Assembly (NCBI RefSeq): GCF_037042905.1
Contig: NC_087247.1
Span: 34,613,420 to 34,677,419 of the forward strand
DNA: 64,000 bases
DNA from: Lytechinus pictus
Lineage: Eukaryota > Echinodermata > Echinoidea > Temnopleuroida > Toxopneustidae
Direction: 5' to 3'
The notes below the pieces were generated by a model. The model was not told where the DNA came from, did no database searches, and saw only the letters and a list, made by a program, of their open reading frames with translations. Every line of letters begins with the position of its first letter. The stretch's first letter is position 1. The translations under genes were made by a program, and so were the position numbers. Below, one piece after another: positions 38,261 to 50,900 of the stretch.

Positions 38261-41231
38261 TATTTGCTTGCTTGCTTACTTCATTTGCAGATTTTTAAAA
38301 ATAAATTTTGCCCTTTACGTTATGTCTGGCAGTTAATATATACCCCTCCCCTCATCTCGATGTTCATGTTCTTTTGATCCAGATGTCCTCTCTTATATTC
38401 ACCTGCATGCTGCACACCCCCGACCCCTCCTTTACTTTTCGCATACCCTTTTACTTGATAACATAAAAAATAATAAGACCCCTCCCCGATCCCAACAACA
38501 TGAATCGAGATGGGGATGTGGCGTATCAGAGCATATAAACTGTCCGACATCTACGATGGCGCCATCATCCGATAAGTTGGCCGTTTAAAGAAAATGAAGG
38601 CCTGTCGTCAAAACTAAAAATTCCATGTATATATAGTATAAATGTGCAATATAGATATAGTATTATGCGCAGTTTGTTTGTATAAGAAATGCGCATCCGG
38701 TAAATGTAAATTGTCTCCTTTCGGATAATATAAAATGAGATATCTTACATCTTATTTCAAAAATTTTCTGCTACATGTGACATGACAACAATTGTGTTTG
38801 TTCGATTCACACGTTAAAATTAACGACTTTATGTTTCATTGTGCCATATGTGTGTAATATTCAAATTTGAAATGTATATTTATTACTTATGATTTAAAAC
38901 TCAAAATAAAAATGATCACATATCAAAGGTTATCAAAACATACATATTCTGTCAAAATATCAAAATGCATGAATTTTGGTATTTCAGATTTTACGCTAAA
39001 AATTACACTTTCACGCAAAAGTGCGCTTGGCATCTGCCCGTATGTTATTCCTCAGTACTTCGCAAGACTTTAGGCTTGGATGCAAAGCATTAACAAATTT
39101 TGGAGTCGAATCCTTATCTAGAGCCCTTTTTTATGTTTGGCTTGTCTACTTCCGGTATATACCTTCATTGCAATAATGAAGTGATAATTACTATCTCTTA
39201 AGCAACTACATCAAGAAAACAGTACATGCATAAATCAGACAAACTCACAGGTTTTTTCCCTTTCTTAGCATAATTACATCACATTCTTTTTAATTGACAT
39301 TCAAATAAAATTATCCAGATAGGACAAAACTGTGACTCAATCCCCATACTTCGTGGGAGGTATAACTAAGCATTGCATATCAGCATTTAACAAACAAAGA
39401 GTTTCTTGTCTACATCAATTACTTGTGGTTCCGTAGTCAGTTCTAAATTCACACACAGTAATTAAAGTACAGAATTTATCAAATACATGAACAGGGCACA
39501 AAAAGCAATCTTCATGTTTTATATCATGTTTCTCGGTAAATCTCTTGATCATTACAATGAGTTAAGATTACAAACCATAAGACAGATATACATATATGAA
39601 AACCTAAAAAGATGAAAATAACAAGTTATAAAGTGTACAAGTCAATCATACTAAGAAATACTTAAATGAAAATTAAAGAAAAGAAAAAACAAGGATAACT
39701 GTTCAACAAATTTATCTTACAAGCTAGGTTTCTACAAATTACAATGAAGCATCTTTTAAAATTTTCTACCCATCAATCCTTAATGTACAAACATATGGTA
39801 TATGAGAAGGTTCATGCTTGAAGAAAAATAATATATAATACAATTTATTCCTTTCATTCTGATATATTTCTACTTTTCTTTTATTTAATCTTTCCAATTC
39901 CCTAACATTTGATAGTGACATACACATACATCATAATCCAATATGCAATTTACTGAACAAGATCAACATAAGACAGAGGAGCATAGCGTTCCGACTTGTA
40001 ATTCAACGCTTTCATTTCATACCAATTACAAACTCCCACACCCATTTTTTTAAGTATGCAATGTACAGGGAAATACCACCCATGATATCACGACACTCAA
40101 CATGAATTGCATCTGTGCAATAACATTTTTTTGTATTGTTTGTCTGCCCAGGAAAAAACAGGGGAGTAATGTTAACAAAATGACAAAAAATTCCTCCAAA
40201 ACAAACAAAACATTATTGATGTCCACAGAAACATTTTATAAAGGTGTTTAATAGTTTCCACACATATCTAGTTTTAACAAGACTTGGGGCTTCACTCTTC
40301 AGTAATTATTAGTTGACTAGCCCATTTATTCTTATCAGTCATAGCACCAAATTATTTTATTAAAAGAACAATCTCCACTAACATCTTTTAGCGGCACACA
40401 GCTGTGTATTTCGCAGGTATAAACCAACGTATAGCTATTTAGACAGATACACAGATGAAAGCCATGTTTATCTTGTAAGCAAGTTAGAAAATCATCAAAT
40501 AAATTTGTCAATAATCACTCCCAGCGAGTTAAGTACAAATTTTCCATAAAATGTACAAGACATTCATAAGAGGGGAGAGTTTGTGTGGTGCACTTCACAA
40601 ATGAGCTGCATTGATAATATCAGGGCTTTTTGAAAAAAAAAGAAAAAAAAAAGACCAATATCTTAGCTATTGATCAAAGTGCTGGCTTTATGACTGGTTA
40701 CATGATCTATAATGATGTGCAGTGGAAACAATAAAACAACTCAACCATACTACCAAGCTTGCTTTACTAGTCCCAAGATAGGAGATTAATGAACCCAATA
40801 CATGTGTGCAGTGCCATGGTATATGAAATACTTGCCACCTGAAATCAACAGGTATTTTAGGCAGTCTAAAGTAAATGGAACACTGATTTAAATTTTTGTT
40901 TTTGATAGCTTTACCCATTGTAACATAACTTGTAATAACAAACATTGTATTGGCATCTCTGAATACCAAACCTTAAATAATGCCAACAATGCAACCTGTA
41001 CTCGCTAAAATTAGCATAGATTATATAACATGGTTTGGAAGTGTGGCTGAATTTTACTGTGGCAATCGCACACGAGCAATTCATGTGTCACTCATTACTA
41101 TTCTCAATTCTTAAGAGGCAATATTCAAAGCTCAAAGCTCTCATAAAAATAAAATAAAAATAGAAAATTAACAACTCTCCTGTTCCTTATTTTTCCAAGA
41201 ATATTCAAAGTAATGTCATGATGCATATTAA
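38261..41231 (-). other. 3' flank of BZW
   Basis: No coding exons. Minus-strand AATAAA candidates lie at 40356-40361 and 40325-40330, about 1.5 kb beyond the BZW stop. Which is used cannot be told. Confidence 0.35.
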
Positions 41232-41730
41232 AGGGGAAGTTCACCCTGAAGAAAAATTTGTTTTGAAAATAGCAGAAAAAAATAATGAAAAATATGAAGG
41301 AGTTTGAGGAAAATCTGTTAAAGATTAAGTTATTAGTACTTAAACTAAGTTTTGGATTTGTAACCTCATAAACGAGCAGCTGCCCCATATGTTATGTAAT
41401 ATAAAATGCACGAATATCATTTTCTCAATGGTTCCTGATGACTTATATTTGTTTTCTTTTCATGATCGGGTGTGAAATGATTAGTCTATTGATATACAAA
41501 AGGAACAGTAAAAACATTTTCAATTTTCTGAGAAAATGGCACTTCATTGATCTTTTATCATTCGCTATGTAAAATGCTGCCCCCTCAGATGACGTTACAA
41601 ATCAAATAATTACAATTCTAATAACTTTTTAATTCTTTGTTGGATTTTTCTAAAACCATCGGCAATATTTTTTAATGACTTTTTTCTGCTCATTTTTACA
41701 ATAAACTTTTTGTCAAGGTGAACTTTCCCT
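41232..41730. mobile_element. Long-TIR TTAA MITE, family B, copy 2
   Basis: TTAA (41228-41231)|AGGGGAAGTTCACCCTG ... CAAGGTGAACTTTCCCT|TTAA (41731-41734). The arms are reverse complements with a ~250-bp central part; same family as 21728-22187. It lies just downstream of the BZW stop, so it may be transcribed in its 3' UTR. Confidence 0.92.
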
Positions 41731-41894
41731 TTAAGGAATAAGACGAAAGGTTTCCTGAAATAAACTAGAAGCAATTGCAACGGAAGCCTCAATTTAATAC
41801 TATTTGAGGATGTTGGGTCAAATGCAATATCAAATTACAGGTGATACATGATAACAGTATGACATTTGGAATAAGGCATTAAAACGCTCAAGGT

Positions 41895-41953
41895 CTATTT
41901 TTCTTCTTGATCTTGGTCCTCTTCTTCATCCTCATCATCATCTTCATCAGATT
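41895..41953 (-). CDS. BZW1/BZW2: BZW exon 14 (terminal)
   Basis: Acceptor AATGTAG|AATCTG; encodes the acidic tail [18 protein letters not shown] and stop TAG at 41895-41897. Confidence 0.94.
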
Positions 41954-44900
41954 CTACATTGACAGGGAAAATAAAGAGAAAATACAAATAGGTATGATAT
42001 TGTCTATTAAAAAAATCCTTTTCTATGACAAAAATATGAAGTGTGTGACAATTACATTTTCTCAATTCTCGCTACCCCAAATAGCGATTTCGCCGAGATC
42101 CTGGAAAATCCCTGTAACGCGCATTGCATTATGGGATAGCTTTTCGGTATTACAACTTCCTGTTCGGAAGTCCAATGCACTGTTTTGCCATTCAGATCAA
42201 CAGTGCCGTCATGCGCAACAACACAACGTCGGTTTCGCTCGGAAAGTTCGTGATCACAACCCTCTCTTTCACGATACAGTTTAACAGCCTTTTCTGCTAA
42301 AGTCACTAATTCTGCCCGACGCTTTCCATTGCACGGTATTCTTCTGTCAGTTAAGATTTTTTTAAGTTCCGAAACTGATTTTTTATCCATTTTGTGGTCG
42401 ACGAAAAATTGAACGGAATGAATGCTGTATATATTTAGCGTCTAGTCGAATACGATCGCGATGTCAGGCCGGTCGCTAAATGCAAAATTTTAAGATATTC
42501 ATTTTTTGTTAAATTTTTTTATAACCAAATGAAAACATGAATAAAAATTATTTTCACGTGAAATATATTTTTTATTTGTATTTATAATTTAAATGGAATC
42601 AAAACTGACCAAATTAAATAAAAATTATTATAATCTGTACATATTGCGCTGATTGGCATCGATTTCAGCGTGGTGGAAAACTCAGTATCGCGAACCTCGC
42701 GCGAGCATGACTCTGAACCGGAAGTGGTGATGACTACCCGACGGAGTGAAAATTATCTCGTCTCGCGCATTATGAGATTTTTGTTCCTATTTGGGGTAGC
42801 GAGAATTGAAGAATATTTTATTACCATTTGAATAATATCTAGATGAGGTTGCCATGACCATGATTCACTGAATGCTATTGTTACAAAATTGCAGATGCTA
42901 CAACCTTTCACACTTTTGGCCCTGTTTTATCAAAATTCTCCAGAACTTGGTAAAAACTTGCTCAGTGTGATGGGTGGATGGGGGGGCACTCAAGGGTTCA
43001 TTACATGCCGCTGCGCACAGAAAATTCAAGCCATAGAAGTCACGTGTTGTGGACACCAGAAGATCCCAGCACGCGCGACCCACTAGTTAGAAATCCACTG
43101 CCAAATAGGTTCATGGTGCGAGGTTAGTAATAACCTCGCAATACGTGTGGGTGGGTGGGGGGGAGGTGTGGTGTATCTTTCACATCCAAACAAATCAAGC
43201 CAGAGATGATATGGATTGCAAATGTTACTAGTTTTCTGTTTTTATAAATTTTGAGACTAGTTGAGTAACATTTCATAGGTGAAAACTAGCTTGCTATAAA
43301 GCAAGATGAATCAAGACTTAATAGAAATATGGTAGATCGTGCGCAGTCATAGATATCATACATGATAAGTCAAATATTTAGTTACACCAACAAAAAGTGC
43401 ATTAACTCTCTCGAGCCATTAGCAGCTCAACATAATAATGTCAGTTCCCAGAAGGTTTGTAATGCCAATTAAATGCACTCTTATGACCTTCTTGCTAATG
43501 AAAGAAAAGAGTTTTTAAAATGTAAATACATACCTTCTTCAGCAGTGTTAAGCCAATCAACAAATTTCTTCATCTGTTCATTGAAGTAAGCCTTTCCCTT
43601 GAGATTGTTGTTACACTTGTACCACTTCAGAATCTCATCTTCAGACAGTACATCAGCTATAATAGATCAAAGCAAAAAGGAAAGAGAAGGTCATAGGCCA
43701 GTTGCAGATATATGTGCTTCAAACACAACTCCTAGAATAGCACACAAGTCTTGAATGTGTGCCTCTTATTAAAGGTGTTCTAAATTCAGAGTAAACCCAG
43801 ATCATGTCACAGTGGACCGTTTTGATTTTTATGCTGTTATCAGTCATTCAACTTTTGTCCCAAATACTTATCAACTAAAATATCAAAGTAGTAAAAAATA
43901 ACTTACATGAATAAAACCAGGTGACCATCTTGCTGAACATTTTCCTCATATTAGCATGACAGTATTCCTGTAACATAAAAACATATATCATTTGAATAGC
44001 TTCAGATTGGAAAATTTTCTTGTGATGTCAATTCAAGTTAACAAAATTCTCATCTTAATGCAAGCTACACATATATTTCAGTTTTGCAGTCAACATACAC
44101 ACACCATTGCTGATGGTAAAGCGATTCCCCTTGACATGAAATCACAGTTAAAACTATTACCACAAGGTGATTTACGAACCATGAGTCGTCTGATTTCGCA
44201 ATCAATGAAATATGCAATATGATCTTTTGACACTAGATGACCTTTGACCCCATCATTACCCAAGGATCATTTTTAACAAGTGTAAACACAATTGATGGAG
44301 GAAAAAAGTTCAAAAAACAAATGTGAGCATTTTGAACAAATACTTGACCTTTTGACCCTTAAATGATCTTTGACCCCATCATCCTCACCAACATGCATGT
44401 GGTATTACCCAATGGAACATTGAACCAAGTGTGATCAAAATTGATGGAGAAATAAAGAAACGAGAACAAATTGAACAAAAGCTTGAAAAAAAAAGATGAA
44501 CATGACCTCATATCATTTGACCCCTAGATGACCTTTGACCCATCATTCTCATGGGCTGACATGTGGTATTACCCAAGGATCATATGTACCAAGTATGAAC
44601 ACAGTTGATGCAGAAATAACAAAATGAGAGCAAGTTGAACAAAAACTTAAACATTTTTGTAACAGACAAACAGGAAAAGTGATTACTACGTCTCTGCCGA
44701 ATTTCGTTCAGGCGAGATAAAAAAACTGAAGAACTAGTATCTTCAAAGTAATTTTTGTTTCTGATATGGTAACTATCGTAGGAACTCGTCAGGACAGCTT
44801 TCTGCTGCATAATGCCAAGATATAAAGTTAATCAGTCATAGTAACTGACCTTATATACAAAAGAAGTTACTCTATGGTCTTTTTATTTTAGTGGAAACAA

Positions 44901-47900
44901 TGGCAGAATGGGGATTCAAAGTCACAACTTCACAATCATGAGTCCAATTCTCTAATCACTAGACCACACCACCTAAGACATTCATTTATCTTAACTCCTT
45001 TGCAAAATACTAATTGTAATGCTGAGAATTATACATTAAATTAAAGCACATCATTTCTCAGAAACAAAAATGTGAAAGAAGCCATGATCATTGAAGCGCT
45101 GCATGGTACGTATCTGTAAAATTTATCCAGACTTAGTACAACAATATTACCTTGTTCAAAGACATTCAGTTAATATGTCAAGCACATCTTCATCCTAAAA
45201 CAGATTTATGCATATAATTGCTTTACAATTACCAAAACGAAACAAGAAACCAAATACAATTATCTTTGCCATACTGATCATCAGGATCCTCAGCAGTGTG
45301 GCCATGACTTGGGTATATTCATTGAATTATTAAAATGTTATGCAAAGAGAGTAAACTTGCCTGCATCTTCAGCAAAAGTTCAGCTTCAGTGCGTTCATTA
45401 TTAACAAAGGTCTTGAATAGTGGCATGTAATTCTGCAAGAAAACATAAAATCAATCCAGTAAAACATTTAAAGGGGAATCCAGCCTTGGCCATAAAATGT
45501 TGTGTTGGGAAGGAGAAAAATAAATTAAACAGAATGGTGAAAGTTTGAAAGAAATCGGACAAGCAATAAGAAAGTTATAGCTGCTTTAAAATTGAGATCA
45601 CTAATACTATGTAGATTTCAAATTGGCAACTGGGTAAGTAAATTATGACAAGGGGCAAGGACAATTTTCCCATAGGCCATGTACTTAATTTATCAGGGAT
45701 TTGTGGTTTTCTCCTAAGTACCCATTCCCCTGGGGCAGTAATCTATATATATATATATAACACAGGTAGTATATTGCTTTGTCATAAAAGAAAAATATAA
45801 TTTGTAATAAAACTTTTGGGAAAAATGACATTTTAGCCATATGTATTGGAGTACAGGGAAGAGTAGTCCTTGCCTTACATCACTATTGGGGCGTTGCAAG
45901 AAAGTTACGTTGCAATTGATTGCAAATCGACTGCAACTTTGCAGCCGATTCCGATCGACTGCAACTAGCAATCAATCGCCAATTTGCGTTGCAAGAAAAA
46001 GGCTTGCGATTGAACGCAAGTTGCAGCTGATCCGCAGACGATTTGCAGCTGTAAACAGGGTCTGCAGCACAAGACTAGCCGAAAAAGCAAAATATTGGCT
46101 TGCAACAATCTTGAACCTGGAAGAGAGTAAGTAGAAAATATTCATTTTTCAGACAATTCTTTCTCCATTATGTATGTTTTTAGAGAATTTATATATTTTA
46201 GACCTATGCCAGGGAAAAAATTATTTTGAAAAAAGTGAAAATAAATCTTTATCGCCGGTCGAAATTTCACCTTCAACAAATTTTCTACCGTACAATTTCA
46301 ATCCCAGTCCCACACTTGACTTTTTGTGTTGGTAATGCACGGTTGTATCAACAACACGGCAGGTCATTGCCGGTGCAGTGCTGTTAAAAATCACCCAGGC
46401 AGAAGCAAGTAAATGTGTAGGCTCTAATTATGTATGAAACATCGAAAATGACCTTTAAAGATTATTTTTGTTCCTATTTGAAATGATTTTTTAAGTTATA
46501 TCGGTTTCAACGGCGAATAGCCATCCAGTAGGCAGTAAATAGAAATTAAAGACTTCCATTACAGTCTAGACATTTCCACACAAAAAAAATTCCTCTCCAT
46601 TTGTCTCTCTTTTTTTAAGAGTCTGTCTAACGTTACATCGAGCGAAGTTCGTACAGGCCCTACTCCACTTCACTACCGCTACACTACGCTCCACCTACCC
46701 GAAATTCGAGACTGGACTCTATCTGATATTCCGAGTGACAAAGGTGGGATTTTATGGGGGGAAAATATAAAATTCATGCAACATCACGATCTTTAAAAAC
46801 AATTAGGCCTAACTAATATTCTTACTTACACCAAGTTTCACTTTTCCATGCTTCTATCAGTCTCAAAATTGGTGATTTAGAGCCAACATGAAGTTCCTCA
46901 CACAAATAAATAATTCGCTGCCGTATCGCGCGTGCATGCAATGTTTTGAAATCTGCAGCGAATTATTTATACGTGTGAGGAACTTCATGTTGGCTCTAAT
47001 TCTAAATCACCAATTTTGAGACTGAAAGAAGCATGGAAAAGAAGTGAAACTTGGTGTAAAGTAAGAATATTAAATTCAATTGTTTTTAAAGGTCGTGATG
47101 TTGCATGAATTTTATATTTTCCCCCATAAATTCCCACCTTTGTCACTCGGAATATCAGATAGAGTTCACGGTCTCGAAGTTCGGGTAGGTGGAGCGTAGT
47201 GTAGCGGTAGTGAAGTGGAGTGGAGCCTGCACGAACTTCGCTCGAGGTAGTCTACCGTTAACCTCCCTTTTTATGACTTTCCTTGGCCTGGCCTGGGATA
47301 AAGTGAAAATTTTGCTGTTTCGACTTTTGTCTTTGGAGGATTAAAAAAAAAAATATTTATTATTATTTTTTTTGGGGGGGGGGGGGGGTTCTCCAGACTC
47401 CGTATATCTCGCCAGACAAGAAAAAGAAACAAAGGTATAGGGGGTCTACATGTATTGGGCTACTTTTCAGAATCTATTGTCCACATCTGCCACATTCTTG
47501 GGGAAGTTTTGACATTGAATAGGATGTTGCCTGCCCAGGGCTCTTTTTAAATTTCTTACGGGCAGATTGCACAAGAGGTTCTTTGCAAGGACAGTATTTG
47601 TGTCGTTGATTTGTAATGATGTGCCGTATGAGTCACATTTTTAATATCCATCTCATATAAATATAAAAAGATATACATGTAAATACATTTATTTTTTAGA
47701 TTCAATATGTAGATCTACTATGCCAGGGGGAGGTACTTAGATTTGGTTTGGACAAAGGTGTGCGGCTGTAAGTTCGAAACCCGTACCCATATTTACAGGT
47801 CATTTTGGCTAAAAAGGTACCCATTATTAGGGATTCATTACAGGGGCGGATCCAGGATTTCCAAAAGGGGGGGGGGGCACATTTTCGCCTGGAAAAACTT

Positions 47901-50900
47901 GACAAGCAAAAAAAAAAAAAGGTTATCGCCCAAAATGTAAGGTCATTTTGTATTTGCACCTAAGACATTGGAGTAGAATATGGACCCATACGCCATGTTT
48001 AGGGATTTCTTCAAAAAAGGCGACCCATTCCTGTGGCATATCTCCATATGCCTTATCTCGTGAGTACCCCCCCCCCCCGGGCTACTATGTAGCTGACTCT
48101 TGATTTTTATGCAAGCACATGAGGTGCTATATAGATGACAGATTTTTTTTCACTTTAAATTGTTAAATGGATGATTACAATGCTTTTCCAGGTGCTTTCA
48201 GTTAAAGGGTGTCTCATATGGTGCATCATTATTAATATTGAATGCATAATCATGATTTTTTTTTACATCCTTTTACATCAAGCACAATTCTTGGGGGGGG
48301 GGGGGCATATGGCATATGGTCCCCCTTGACATTTTTCAGAATAAATCTGCCACTCAAAATTTTATTCCCGCACCGCTGACTGACGTTTTACTTTCAAGTC
48401 TCACACAACTTTTGATACTAAATTTGCCATTCCCAGGTACAGGGTCAAGAAATTTTGCAACATCATGTTTGTTTAAGTACATGTCAGACAAAAACATGAT
48501 TACATGTACAAAGTCAATATTCATAACTGGGTAATTTTTTTTTATTGACAATAGTAATTTAATGTCACTGATGAACTTTGTCTTGAAAATAACAATAAAA
48601 AAAAAATTAAGAAGTTAAGAAAAAATATTTAAAAAAAAACATGAATTGAAAGGAATTTATTTTGATACCAGATTTTTTACAGTACAGTTGTTAGGATTGC
48701 TCCAGAAAGGAATATGTACACCAAAGTTTGGCATTCTATTACGAGCTTTTTTAGTAAATTAAAGCAAAAGGTATGATTTCATAATTTTTTTAATTGCGCC
48801 GCCCATGGCTGAGGAACCATAGTGCCCCTCCTTAGGCCAGAAGTGACTTTAATCAAAACACCCTTGGACTACTATAATGATTAACACACTGGCAACTGAG
48901 CTTGTATATTAATTTCATGAATATGTTTTATCTCTTTGCTTTTTGCTTTTAATTGCTTACTACAGTTATGACAAAGAAGTCTGGAACCTCAGAACCACCA
49001 TAACTGTGTCTGCTACAATGTGTGTTCTTCCAACCAGCTGATTGATTCATTTTATCAACTCTTGAATGGTAGGTTACATGTAATTGTAAACTGTATTATT
49101 ATTAATAATTCACCATGATCGTAATGCGGATGGGGGTGAAAACTGTACACATTGACCCAAGGATAATGCAAAATGAAAAAGGCTAACACAAATCTCTATC
49201 TTGACTGGACTTCTCAGCAATGAAGACATCCCATTGATGGGGGGAGGGGAGGGGGTGGTTGTGCTCATCCAAGGTGTACTGTATGAAAGTGTGTATTTTG
49301 CTTACATTGATTTAATATATTACATATTTTAATTTCCATGATTCTTTTATTTGGGGAAAAACAATCAGTTCACACTTTGTTTATATTACATCATGGCAAA
49401 TTGCCAATTACTATGGTCTCAGGAGTAAGCCACTATCCCTCTATCATATCATCATTTGGGTGCAAACAAGGCCCTTACCAGCAGACATAGGGGCATTTCT
49501 GCACCGATGGGTGCACAAAAATGTTTTGCTAAGGGCGTTCTTGCACTGAAAGGACAAAATTTGAACTAACCCAAGCTACATGTATGTATAGTTATGGGCT
49601 TGCATTATTTCCCATATTATTATTTTTTATGAACAGGTTGATTATCAGAACTGAATTCAGAGCTGCTCCTGTCTGTAGTAACATCATTATAAGAGTGGAC
49701 TTCAGAATGAGGGCGTTGCTTGTTTAAAAACTTCACTCCATGGAGCTCTCCAAATTTATCTCAAATTAGACTGCTTCTGGAAACCAGATTTGTTCCTTCA
49801 AGCAGAGACGATTGTGGCTTTCCTGACTGGACTTCTATGGATTCTTCATGCCAACCTTAAGGACTGTGGTCTTCTGCATGAGACACATCAATTTCAAACA
49901 AGACATTCTGTGGTGAAACACTTGATGAAGATGATATTAAATTTTTATTTCATATAACTGAATCTCAGAAGTAATTCCTCGAGAGCAAGAAACATTGAAA
50001 AATGAAAATTAAAGGTCCATCAATAATGAATGTCTTGAGCAGTGTTCTTTTTTGTGCACAGATCAATGGATCTTTTCAAGTCCAAGCAGGGATGTAGTCA
50101 ATGCTGACCTCGAGGCAACATTTTGCTGGCCTTGGTCCGAGTCACTGTACAGAATCTATGGGAAGTTCTCTCAAGCTGCCTCATGACTCTGAAGAATCAG
50201 CCTCGACCTCATCCCTGTATGCAAGTGTGATATATATCTACGATGCAATCTCATGATTAAAGAGAGAGAAACAAGAGAGCTTCAGATTTTGAAGTGTAGC
50301 AATCTCCTGAAATGTATGTTTTATTTGAAAATCAAACTAAAATAACTTAATTGGGCATGTTATTCATTATGATATGTATGAATGAAAGCATTTAAGCAAT
50401 TTAGTGCTCTTGCAAAACATATTCTGAGTTGTATTTACTGCAAACGCTCAGATATATTGATAAGCATTTGCCAGTGCATGAAGTGTTTTTAATAAAGAGT
50501 GGCTTTTGTGCCTATGGAGAGTTATTATTTCTTCAACATTTCTTCATACAAATTATTTCAGAAATCACAATTTGAATATTCCATGACCTCTGATAACAAG
50601 AGCAGAATATTTTTGGTTATTGACACACTTTATAATGATATTAGGAGAGAATGTACTGAAATTGTGTGAAAATAATGGCATAATTGCTGAAGAGGCTTAT
50701 AAAGATTGAAAATAACATTATTTCAAGTTTTTCTAGAAAAAAACCCATGGAAAATTGAAAATGGCATAATTTACACAAGTTTTCAACAACAAAAAAAAAA
50801 AATTTTGCAGAATTTTTAGTACACAAGCCTATGGACAATCAATTGAACGTAAATCGAACGCAAATTTTGCGCATCCTCCAAAATCTTACATAAGTTACGT

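Noticed and set aside
45841-46134. 97-codon plus ORF across the left end of the 5.2-kb element
   Set aside because: It starts outside the element and reads through TIR sub-repeats, so it is not a transposase.
47841-47940. Full hAT element starting CAGGGGCGGATCCAGG
   Set aside because: No matching right terminus or 8-bp duplication was found, so only the left-end relic is noted.
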